Below, piece after piece: positions 12,629-19,085 of a stretch of 20,297 bases of DNA. The DNA comes from JBDSLU01 sp039916225. Its GTDB lineage: Bacteria; Acidobacteriota; Vicinamibacteria; Vicinamibacterales; Vicinamibacteraceae. Within the stretch, counting starts at the first letter, position 1, and each line of letters starts with the position of its first letter. Below the pieces are notes generated by a model. The model saw only the letters and a list, made by a program, of their open reading frames with translations. It was not told where the DNA came from and searched no databases. The DNA is taken from the NCBI GenBank assembly GCA_039916225.1, contig JBDSLU010000374.1:1-20297 (forward strand), read 5' to 3'. Position numbers and translations under genes: made by a program.

Positions 12629-14410
12629 CTACGCGGTGATCTTGATCGCAACGGCGGTCATGTCGTCGTTCTGGATGGCTTCGCCGCGGAACGCCTCGAC
12701 GGCTTCGAAGATGGCGTCCACGATCGCCTGGGCGCTACCGTCGCGCATCCGTTCGACGACCGCGATCAGCCTGGGCGACGTGAACTCCGCCCCGTCCTCG
12801 TTCATCGCCTCGGAAATTCCGTCCGAGCAGATCACGAAGACGTCGCCCACCGACAGCGAGTACGTCGCCTCGTCGTAGGGCGTCCCCGAGAACGAGCCGA
12901 GCGGGATGCCCGGCAGCTCGATCGGGGCGCAGCCCTCGGCAGTGCAGCGGATGGGATACGGCAGTCCGGAGTTGGCCATCGTGACCAGCCGTCGCCTGAA
13001 ATCGAACGACGCGTAGCAGAGCGTGCAGTAGTACTCCTCGAGCTGTCGCTCGTGGAGGATGTTGTTCATCGCCGCCAGCACGCCGGACGGTGACGACTGG
13101 ACCGAGGTGTAGCGTCGGCGATAGGTGCGGCCGCGCACCAGTTCGCCGGCGAACGCGCTGTAGAGCGCCGCCGGGGCGCCCTTGCCCGACACGTCGCCGA
13201 CGGCGACGACGAGGCCGTTCGGCTCGGGGGTGAGGAAGTCGTAGAGATCGCCGCCGAGCTCGCGCGCGGCCTCGAACCGCGCCGCCACGTCGACGCCGCG
13301 CAGCCGCGTCGGCAGCTCCTGCGGCAACAGCGCCTGCTGGACGCGCTGCGCGAAGCGCACTTCCTTCTCGAGGCGATGCTCGTTGGCGGCAACCGCTTCG
13401 TAGAGCCGGGCGTTCTCGATCGCCACCGCCATCATGTTGGCGAGCGGCGTCAGCATCTGGATGTCCTGCCGCGAGAAGGCGTCGAGCTCGGCGCTGGCGA
13501 GGTCGAAGACGCCGATGCAGCGTTCCTTCAGCATCAGCGGGATGACCAGCTCGGACCGCACGTCCTCGACGCACGGCAGGTAGCGCGCGTCCTTGGTCAC
13601 GTCGCCGACCAGCACCGCTTCGCCGTGCAGCGCGGCGTAGCCGACCAGGCCTTCGGTCAGGGCGAAGGTTCGTTGCTCGCACGCTTCGCCGAAAGCGACT
13701 GAGGCCTTCACGCAGAGGCGTTGCTCGCCATCGAGGAGGAGCACGCCGAAGTTGCGGTAGTCGATGACGCGCTTGACCAGCTGCCCGAGGCGCGTCAGCA
13801 GCTCGTCGAGATCGAGGATCGACGCCAGCTCATGGCCGATCTCAGCCAGCGTCTCGAACGTATCGCTGTTGCGGCGCTCGGCTTCGAACAGCCGGGAGTG
13901 CTCGAGGGCCACGCCGACGGCGGCGGCGAACTGACCGAGGAGCGGCTGGTCGGTTTCGTCGAAGGCGTTCGGATGCTTGCTCAGGATGTTGAGCGCGCCG
14001 ATGACCCGCGTCTTGTAGACCAACGGCATGACCAGGGCGGTGCGCATCCCCGGCACGAGGTTCTTGTAGCGCGGCTCGTTGGCGAGGTCGGGGATCAGCA
14101 GCGGGCGTTGCTCCGCCACGGCGGTCCCGACGATACCCTCGCCCACCTTGAGCCGGAAGTTCTCGGCGATCCCCTCCGGATAGCCGAACGGATAGGCGAT
14201 GCGGAGCTCCGGCCGGTGCGGGTGCAGCAGGTAGACGGCAAACGCGTCGTAGGGGATCAGCCGGCCGAGGAGCTCGCGGATCTTCTCGAAGAGCTCGTCC
14301 TCGTCGAGGACCGACGTGACCTGGTGCGCCAGGTCGAACAGCGTCAGCAGCTGCTGTCGTTCGCTGGCACGCGCGCCGAAGGGCGACCCGGAAGAAGAAG
14401 AGTGTGTCAC
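12629..14410 (-). CDS. GAF-GAF-SpoIIE/PP2C serine phosphatase (RsbU-like regulator)
   Basis: A 593-residue cytosolic signalling phosphatase. Two GAF domains (about 22-175 and 185-345) precede a short coiled linker ('LEKEVRFAQRVQQALLPQELP', the typical RsbU-type bridge) and a SpoIIE/PP2C domain (about 375-593). The metal-binding acids are in place: Asp388 in 'GGDLYDF', Asp406 in 'VGDVSGKG', Asp530 in 'CSDGISEA' and Asp582/583 in 'NDDMTAVAI'. Such proteins dephosphorylate an anti-sigma-factor antagonist in partner-switching systems, with the GAF domains sensing a ligand; the substrate is not in this window. The start is a GTG at 14410, 8 nt after a perfect TATAAT, suggesting a leaderless message. 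Confidence 0.9.
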   Translation of the reverse strand: MTHSSSSGSPFGARASERQQLLTLFDLAHQVTSVLDEDELFEKIRELLGRLIPYDAFAVYLLHPHRPELRIAYPFGYPEGIAENFRLKVGEGIVGTAVAEQRPLLIPDLANEPRYKNLVPGMRTALVMPLVYKTRVIGALNILSKHPNAFDETDQPLLGQFAAAVGVALEHSRLFEAERRNSDTFETLAEIGHELASILDLDELLTRLGQLVKRVIDYRNFGVLLLDGEQRLCVKASVAFGEACEQRTFALTEGLVGYAALHGEAVLVGDVTKDARYLPCVEDVRSELVIPLMLKERCIGVFDLASAELDAFSRQDIQMLTPLANMMAVAIENARLYEAVAANEHRLEKEVRFAQRVQQALLPQELPTRLRGVDVAARFEAARELGGDLYDFLTPEPNGLVVAVGDVSGKGAPAALYSAFAGELVRGRTYRRRYTSVQSSPSGVLAAMNNILHERQLEEYYCTLCYASFDFRRRLVTMANSGLPYPIRCTAEGCAPIELPGIPLGSFSGTPYDEATYSLSVGDVFVICSDGISEAMNEDGAEFTSPRLIAVVERMRDGSAQAIVDAIFEAVEAFRGEAIQNDDMTAVAIKITA

Positions 14411-14418
14411 CCTGCCCG

Positions 14419-14426
14419 ATTATACT
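14419..14426. promoter_or_regulatory. Shared symmetric -10 of two divergent leaderless genes
   Basis: ATTATACT reads TATACT on the plus strand (14421-14426) and TATAAT on the minus strand (14424-14419). Exactly 8 nt separate the plus box from the ATG of the fabZ-like gene (14435) and 8 nt separate the minus box from the GTG of the phosphatase gene (14410). Neither side has a clear -35 or a Shine-Dalgarno. Confidence 0.7.
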
Positions 14427-14434
14427 GGCCTGTC

Positions 14435-14902
14435 ATGTCCCTGACGCTCCCGCTCGACTACCAGGCCATCGAACGCATCCTGCCGCACCGGTATCCGTTC
14501 CTGCTGGTCGACCGCGTCACCGAATTCGAGCTCGACAAGCGGATCGTCGGCATCAAGAACATCAGCCGCAACGAACCGCTGCTGTGGGATGACGGCCGCG
14601 GCACGGCCGCGCTGCCTCCCACCATCCTCACCGAGGCCGTGGCTCAGGTCGGCGCCATCCTCATCCTCGGCAAGCCCGAGAACAAGAACAAGCTGATTTT
14701 CTTCGGCGGGATCGAGCGCGTCCGCTACCGTCGGATCGTGCGCCCGGGCGATTCGGTGGTCATCGAGGCCCGCGTCCAGCGCCTGCGCAGCCGGGTCGGC
14801 GTGCTGCAGGGCCGCGCCCACGTCAACGGCGAAACCGTCATGCTGGGGCGCATGACGTTCGCCCTGGGCGACCGGGGAGCGACTCCGGAACCGTCGCGCT
14901 GA
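14435..14902 (+). CDS. FabZ-like hotdog protein lacking the catalytic His
   Basis: A 155-residue hotdog-fold protein. 'AIERILPHRYPFLLVDRV' (11-28) and 'IVGIKNISRNE' (37-47) are the FabZ ((3R)-hydroxyacyl-ACP dehydratase) start, and 'TEAVAQVGAILIL' supplies the conserved Glu67. In FabZ a His lies 14 residues earlier in 'GHFPxxPxxPG'. Here that stretch is 'LLWDDGRGTAALPPTIL': no His, with Asp53 at the equivalent spacing. The rest ('LIFFGGIERVRYRRIVRPGDSVVIEARV') is FabZ-like. A dehydratase reaction is doubtful; thioester binding, a thioesterase-like or a non-catalytic role is possible. It is a single-gene unit, divergent from the phosphatase gene with a shared -10. Confidence 0.75.
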   Translation: MSLTLPLDYQAIERILPHRYPFLLVDRVTEFELDKRIVGIKNISRNEPLLWDDGRGTAALPPTILTEAVAQVGAILILGKPENKNKLIFFGGIERVRYRRIVRPGDSVVIEARVQRLRSRVGVLQGRAHVNGETVMLGRMTFALGDRGATPEPSR

Positions 14903-14927
14903 CGATTCCAGAGCCTGACCTCGGGTC

Positions 14928-15635
14928 CTACAGGCGGCTCTTGGCCGCCACCAGCTTCTCGACCAACATCTTGACGGCCGCCTCGGTCGCTTCACCGAGG
15001 ATCGTGTCGCGGTAGTCGGACGACGTCATCGAGAAGCCGCCGGCGCCGCCGCCGCCGCTCCCCGCCCCGCCGCCGCCCAGCATCAGGCCGCTGCGCTGCG
15101 AGGTGCCGTCACCCTTGGCGCTGGCCATGATCTCGCCGGTCGACGAATCGATCATGCGGACCGTGATCGCGACGTTGGCCTTGCCCTTCTGCGTGCCGAC
15201 CGAGCCGATGGCACCGCCGATCCGGCCGAATCCGCCACCGCCGACGGCCATGCCCTTCTTCTCGGTCCCGAACTTGGTGATCGAGCCGACCAGCAGGTAC
15301 TTCACGCCGAGCGCCTTGCCGATCTTGGCCACCGAGGCCGCGCTCGGATCGGCGCGATCGCTGTTCGAGAAGTTCTGCTCGGCGAGAATGGCGTCGAGGC
15401 GCTTGCGTTCGATCATGCGGAAGCTGCCGTCTTCGACCAGACCGTCGACGATCAGGTCGGCAACGCCCTTGCCGATGTCCCAGTTGCCTTCCCACCAGTG
15501 CTGAATGGCGCCGTAGTCGAGATCGAGGATGGCGACCGTCGGGCGCGAGCTCTGGGCGCGCGCCGGAGCGGCGACGGCGAGCGCGGCCAGGGCCAGCGCG
15601 GCGGTACTAACGAGGACGGACTTCCAGCGAATCAT
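14928..15635 (-). CDS. CsgG-like secreted protein
   Basis: A 235-residue exported protein. A signal peptide 'MIRWKSVLVSTAALALAALAVAAPARA' ends near residue 27 with an A-x-A site; there is no lipobox Cys, unlike true CsgG lipoproteins. The mature part is CsgG-like: 'VAILDLDYG', 'GKGVADLIVDGLVEDGSFRMIERKRLDAILAEQ', 'AKIGKALGVKYLLVGSITKFG' and 'ANVAITVRMIDSSTGEIMASAKG'. Two glycine-rich stretches (about 133-146 and 187-200) interrupt it. CsgG forms the curli export pore; these soluble relatives have varied or unknown jobs. ATG 15635 is chosen for its GGAGG about 9 nt upstream; ATG 15641 is 3 nt from it. It has a strong own promoter. Confidence 0.8.
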   Translation of the reverse strand: MIRWKSVLVSTAALALAALAVAAPARAQSSRPTVAILDLDYGAIQHWWEGNWDIGKGVADLIVDGLVEDGSFRMIERKRLDAILAEQNFSNSDRADPSAASVAKIGKALGVKYLLVGSITKFGTEKKGMAVGGGGFGRIGGAIGSVGTQKGKANVAITVRMIDSSTGEIMASAKGDGTSQRSGLMLGGGGAGSGGGGAGGFSMTSSDYRDTILGEATEAAVKMLVEKLVAAKSRL

Positions 15636-15679
15636 GTGCATGTGCCTCCACACGGCGTCTCGGTATTTCTAGCCCGACC

Positions 15680-15708
15680 AGAGTAGGGCTGGCCCGGCTC
15701 ACTGTCAA
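15680..15708 (-). promoter_or_regulatory. Promoter of the CsgG-like gene
   Basis: On the minus strand a perfect TTGACA -35 (15708-15703), a 17-nt spacer and TACTCT (15685-15680). The leader is about 40 nt and carries GGAGG before the start codon. Confidence 0.7.
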
Positions 15709-15718
15709 TCGGCTGAAA

Positions 15719-15730
15719 CGAATCGATTCG
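15719..15730. promoter_or_regulatory. 12-bp perfect palindrome upstream of the CsgG-like promoter
   Basis: CGAATCGATTCG is its own reverse complement. It lies 10 bp upstream of the TTGACA box, inside the 150-bp gap between divergent csgG-like and kinase genes, so it could be an operator for either. No regulator is known. Confidence 0.35.
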
Positions 15731-15771
15731 ATACCCCGAACAAAGGGTCGGCGGCCCGCTGGACGGCCTGC

Positions 15772-15777
15772 TAGAGT
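15772..15777 (+). promoter_or_regulatory. Candidate -10 box of a leaderless kinase transcript
   Basis: TAGAGT ends 9 nt before the ATG of the kinase gene at 15787. No Shine-Dalgarno sequence fits between. No clear -35. Confidence 0.4.
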
Positions 15778-15786
15778 CCTGGGGCC

Positions 15787-17313
15787 ATGAGCGAATCCCG
15801 CCTCTCGCCGGACGCTTACGCGCGGTTCTTCGAGATGGTGCACGAGGGCGTGCACCTCGGGACGCTCTCCGATGCCGGCAGCACGACGAGCGCCGCCAAC
15901 CCCTACCTGCGGCTGCTTTTCGGCTACCCGGCCGATGCTCCGGCAGCGGACGTCCGGCCCTTCGATCCGGCCCGCTTCGTCGACCCGGCGGCGCGGGCGG
16001 CACTCCTCGAGCGCCTGCGGCGGGACGGCGCCGTGTCCGACTACCTTTTGCGGCTCCGGCGGGCCGACGATGTGCCGCTCTGGATCGAGGTCACCGGCCA
16101 GGCCCAGCCCGGGCCCACGCCCGACACCCTGCAGGTCGATGCCCTGCTCCGCGACGTCAGCGAGCGCCGCAAGCTGGAAGAAGAGACCCGCGATCTCTAT
16201 CAGCAACTCCTCCAGGCCGAGAAGATGGCTGTCCTCGGCCAGACCATCTCCGGGGTCGCCCACGAGCTGAACAACCCGCTCGCGTCGATCCTGATGTGGG
16301 CCGAGCGAATGGCCCGCAGGCAGGCCGGACCCGAAATCCGCCAAGGGCTCGACACCATCCTCCACGAGGCCGAGCGGGCCGCTCGAATCGTCCGCCACCT
16401 CCTGACCTTCGCGCGCAAGCGGCACTCCACCCGCGCCACCGTCGACGTCAACGACGTCGTCCGCGACACGCTGGCGCTGCGGCAGCACGAGCAGCGCCTC
16501 GGCAACATCACGCTGATCGACGCGCTGGCGGTGGGCCTGCCGCACGTCTTCGCCGATCCCCACCAGCTGCAACAGGTGCTGCTGAACCTGGTGATCAACG
16601 CCGAACAGGCGATGATCACCACCGCCGGCCGCGGCACGCTGGTGGTGCGGACGTGGCACGACGGCGAGCGCGACGTGGTGCTGCTCGAGGTGTCGGACGA
16701 CGGCCCGGGCCTGGCCCCGGAGGTGTTGCCGCGGATCTTCGACCCGTTCTTCACGACGAAAGAGGTCGGTCAGGGCACCGGGCTGGGACTGACGGTCGCC
16801 TACGCGATCATCCAGGAGCACGGCGGCGCGATCTCCGCGCACTCCGCGGCCGGCGAGGGCGCGACTTTCCGGATCGAACTGCCGACGGCCTCGACCAAGC
16901 CGGTCAAGCGACCAGAACCGGTCCTGGGGCCATCTCCGGAACCACGGGCGGGCGCAGCCGTGCTGCTGGTGGAAGACGAGCCCGGCCTGGCGTCGGCCGT
17001 CGTCGAATGCCTGGGGGATGCCGGCTACGTGGTGACCCACGCCGGCGACGGCCAGGCGGGGCTCGAGGCCACCGCCCGCCGCACGTTCGACGCGATCATC
17101 TGCGACCTCAAGATGCCGCGTCTCGATGGCCCGGCATTCTACCGGGCCCTCGTCGAACACTACCCGGCGCTGGCGCGGCGGGTGATCTTCGTGACCGGGG
17201 ACGTCGCCGGCACGGAAGCCGAGCGGTTCCTGGTCGAGAGCGGCTGCCGCTGGCTGCCCAAGCCCTTCCGGCTGTCCGAACTGCTGCGAGTGGTCCGGGA
17301 CGTCACCGGGTAG
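15787..17313 (+). CDS. Cytosolic hybrid histidine kinase (PAS, HisKA, HATPase, REC)
   Basis: A 508-residue kinase without membrane segments. A PAS-like sensor domain (about 10-125) leads through a short linker to HisKA with 'ISGVAHELNNPLASIL' (phospho-acceptor His159), then the ATPase domain with 'NLVINAEQAM' (N box, about 267-276), 'DDGPGLAPEVL' and 'GTGLGLTVAYAI'. The C-terminal receiver (about 390-508) has 'VEDE', Asp440 in 'CDLKMP' and Lys492 in 'PKPF'. The ligand and partner are unknown. Its 3' end overlaps antisense the tail of the sigma factor gene by 154 bp. Confidence 0.9.
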   Translation: MSESRLSPDAYARFFEMVHEGVHLGTLSDAGSTTSAANPYLRLLFGYPADAPAADVRPFDPARFVDPAARAALLERLRRDGAVSDYLLRLRRADDVPLWIEVTGQAQPGPTPDTLQVDALLRDVSERRKLEEETRDLYQQLLQAEKMAVLGQTISGVAHELNNPLASILMWAERMARRQAGPEIRQGLDTILHEAERAARIVRHLLTFARKRHSTRATVDVNDVVRDTLALRQHEQRLGNITLIDALAVGLPHVFADPHQLQQVLLNLVINAEQAMITTAGRGTLVVRTWHDGERDVVLLEVSDDGPGLAPEVLPRIFDPFFTTKEVGQGTGLGLTVAYAIIQEHGGAISAHSAAGEGATFRIELPTASTKPVKRPEPVLGPSPEPRAGAAVLLVEDEPGLASAVVECLGDAGYVVTHAGDGQAGLEATARRTFDAIICDLKMPRLDGPAFYRALVEHYPALARRVIFVTGDVAGTEAERFLVESGCRWLPKPFRLSELLRVVRDVTG

Positions 17314-18128
17314 GGCACCAGCACGCCGCGCGGTCCGTCGGCCGCCTCGACCGCCTGGCGCTCGGCCTGACGGGCCTTGGCCGCCTGGAACGCCGCCAGC
17401 GACGTGGTCGAGAAGCCGCCGCCGAGGGCCTTCTGCAGGCGCTGGATGGCGCGGGCATGAAGCTGCGACACCCGCGACTCGTTGACCCCGATCTGGGCCC
17501 CGATCTGCTTCATCGTGACTTCGCGGAAGTAGTAGAGCCCGATGACCTTACGCTCGCGCGGGGGCAAGGTCTGGAGAGCCTGGCGCACGCGCGTCCGGGT
17601 CTCCGAGGCCTCGTAGGCGCGGTCGGGGGTCGGTGTTTCGGGCGGCACGCAGAGGTCGGGCAGCATCACATCCGGGGGCCCGTCGGGCGACGACGACAGC
17701 ATCGACGTCGACTCGATGGTGCTGATCCGGACGATCGTCCGGCCCAGCCGGGCTTCGTCGGTGCCGACGCGGGCAGCGAGGTCGGCCAGGGACGGCTCGT
17801 AGCCGGTTTCGCGACGAATGGCCTCGCGGGCAGCTTCCAGCTCCCGGCGCTGGCGGCGGACGCCGCGCGGCCAGGCATCCTTGCGCAGGGCGTCGATCAT
17901 GGCCCCGCGAACGCGGCGCTCGGCGAAGGTCTCGAACTTGATGCCACGGCCATCGTCGTAGCGATGCGCGGCGTCAATCAGGCCGACCATCCCGTCCTGG
18001 ACCAGATCGCCAAGGTCGATCGTGTGCGGCATCGAGGCGGCCACCCGGCGGGCGACGGACTCGACGAAAGGCAGGCTGGACACGATACGGTCCTGCGGGG
18101 TCACGGTCTCGACGGTGGGGATAGCCAT
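17160..18128 (-). CDS. FliA/WhiG-type (group 3) sigma factor with long C-terminal tail
   Basis: A 322-residue alternative sigma factor of the sigma-28 type. Region 2 is 'LGDLVQDGMVGLIDAAHRYD' then 'GIKFETFAERRVRGAMIDALRKDAWPRGVRR' (about 38-92), region 3 about 96-140, and region 4 'LPPRERKVIGLYYFREVTMKQIGAQIGVNESRVSQLHARAIQRLQ' (about 188-232). Family members normally end soon after region 4; this one adds about 85 residues, rich in Ser/Arg/Thr. The last 50 (273-322) are encoded antisense to the kinase receiver domain. GGAG lies 6 nt before the ATG at 18128. No flagellar gene or anti-sigma factor is in the window, so its regulon could be motility or development. Confidence 0.9.
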   Translation of the reverse strand: MAIPTVETVTPQDRIVSSLPFVESVARRVAASMPHTIDLGDLVQDGMVGLIDAAHRYDDGRGIKFETFAERRVRGAMIDALRKDAWPRGVRRQRRELEAAREAIRRETGYEPSLADLAARVGTDEARLGRTIVRISTIESTSMLSSSPDGPPDVMLPDLCVPPETPTPDRAYEASETRTRVRQALQTLPPRERKVIGLYYFREVTMKQIGAQIGVNESRVSQLHARAIQRLQKALGGGFSTTSLAAFQAAKARQAERQAVEAADGPRGVLVPYPVTSRTTRSSSDSRKGLGSQRQPLSTRNRSASVPATSPVTKITRRASAG

Positions 18129-18481
18129 GGCGTCTCCGGGCTTGCTGACTCGAAGGCACCAACAGGCGCCCCCAGGGTGGATGCGCCTCCTCTATGAGCA
18201 ACCCCGGTACCAGAATCAGCGAGTGGCATCCGGCGACCCGGGCCAAGGCCGCACAAAGGTGACAACCTTTGTATTTGGTGGCACTTAGCGCCGTGCCAGC
18301 GTGTGAAAACGCGTGCAGATTTTGCCGACTGAGCTGTCAAGATGTTGACGGAATCCCGTCGACAGGTGACGGATCCTTGACCGCTGGCTTACGGTTTCGT
18401 CAGTAGTGACACGAAGGTGCTGACGAGGTGGATCGCCAGGCAACGCACGCCGCGGCGGGGAGCCGCGGGGCCCAGACGGGC
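18129..18481. other. 353-bp non-coding region upstream of the sigma factor
   Basis: No protein gene supported. Features seen: a 20-bp perfect dyad, ACAAAGGT-N4-ACCTTTGT (18253-18272); GGCAC-N8-GTGCC (18280-18297); GTCAA-N4-TTGAC (18336-18349); and a hairpin CCGCGGC-N5-GCCGCGG (18450-18468). These may be operators or a structured sigma-factor leader. The last hairpin, after the H-box gene, lacks a U tract, so it is a weak terminator at best. Confidence 0.5.
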
Positions 18482-18721
18482 CTACGAACCCATACGGATG
18501 CGCAAGGCACGGGCAGTTGCGAGGGCGTCCAGCACGCTCGCCACCACCTGACCGGCACGGGCCTGTGCGGCCGCGTCCGGTGCCTTCGCTTCGAGCAGTT
18601 CAGCGTTCACGAGCACCACCCCGAGCAGGTTGTTCAGCCGATGGAACAACACCTCGGCAGACTCCGGCTCGACGCCGGAGGCGGCAGTATCCCGTGCGGG
18701 CTGGGGTGCGGCGTGGCTCAT
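18482..18721 (-). CDS. Lone histidine-kinase phosphoacceptor (H-box) mini-protein
   Basis: A 79-residue protein. 'AEVLFHRLNNLLGVVLVNAELLEAK' (about 22-46) reproduces the H-box of HisKA domains, as in the kinases in this window ('AHELNNPLASIL' and 'AHDFNNLLTGVL'): His27 and Asn30-Asn31 are conserved. A second helix ('GQVVASVLDALATARALR') follows, so one DHp hairpin could form. There is no ATPase domain, membrane segment or receiver, and no room for one. It could be a phosphotransfer intermediate, a phosphate sink, or a dimerising inhibitor of a kinase. The ATG at 18721 has CAGG 6 nt upstream. It lies 20 bp behind the HTH gene and is likely in the same operon. Confidence 0.65.
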   Translation of the reverse strand: MSHAAPQPARDTAASGVEPESAEVLFHRLNNLLGVVLVNAELLEAKAPDAAAQARAGQVVASVLDALATARALRIRMGS

Positions 18722-18741
18722 CGAACGCCTGATCCGCGACC

Positions 18742-18963
18742 CTAGGCCGCCGGCGGGGTCGCTACTTCTGCGCCGTGCTCGAGGCCATCCGCCTGCGAGT
18801 CGGGCTTGCGCCACAGCGAGTCGGCGAAAATTCGCACCGATCCGCCCGCCGTTCTCACGTATTCAACCTTACCGCTGTTGATCCAGTTGTAAATGGTGCG
18901 GCGGCTGACCCCGACGTGCTGACACGCCTGCAGGATCGATAACGTCTTGCGATCTCCAACCAT
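18742..18963 (-). CDS. Small HTH_17/BldC- or excisionase-like DNA-binding protein
   Basis: A 73-residue protein with a MerR-like winged HTH: 'LSILQACQHVGVSRRTIYNWINSGKVEYVRTAGGSVRIFADSLWRKP' (about 8-54). The 'VSRRTIYNWI' helix and 'RTAGGSVRI' wing are typical of the excisionase/BldC group. The 20-residue C-terminal tail is polar. It may be a local transcription regulator of the divergent NtrC gene or its own operon; phage excisionase function is unlikely since no integrase is nearby. ATG 18963 is preferred (GGAGGG about 10 nt upstream); ATG 18972 is too close to that sequence. Confidence 0.85.
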   Translation of the reverse strand: MVGDRKTLSILQACQHVGVSRRTIYNWINSGKVEYVRTAGGSVRIFADSLWRKPDSQADGLEHGAEVATPPAA

Positions 18964-19004
18964 GGGCCTCATCCCTCCAACTACGAATTCCCCGACTGTC
19001 GTTC

Positions 19005-19010
19005 ACACTA
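19005..19010 (-). promoter_or_regulatory. Candidate -10 box of the HTH/H-box operon
   Basis: TAGTGT on the minus strand, in the same GATAGTGTGAA context as the HEPN operon promoter. About 40 nt separate it from the chosen start. No good -35. Confidence 0.35.
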
Positions 19011-19038
19011 TCGGCACCGATCGCCCGCAGCTACAGCG

Positions 19039-19068
19039 TTGACGGGGTGCCTCGGTGGGCGCCAAAAT
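19039..19068 (+). promoter_or_regulatory. Candidate promoter of the NtrC-type regulator
   Basis: TTGACG (19039-19044), an 18-nt spacer and CAAAAT (19063-19068). The gap between the divergent operons is 122 bp. Confidence 0.35.
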
Positions 19069-19085
19069 CTTGTCGCCCGTGGTAA

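Noticed and set aside
18276..18298. Sigma-54 promoter (TGGCAC) before the sigma factor
   Set aside because: The GC of the -12 element is not at the right distance on either strand.
18129..18300. c-di-GMP-I or cobalamin riboswitch before the sigma factor
   Set aside because: Some motif-like fragments (GGTACCGGGGTTGC, GCCACT) are present on the minus strand, but the remaining conserved blocks are missing.
18742..18963. Phage or plasmid excisionase as a mark of a mobile element
   Set aside because: No integrase, att site or phage gene is nearby; the wing sequence also fits BldC-type regulators.
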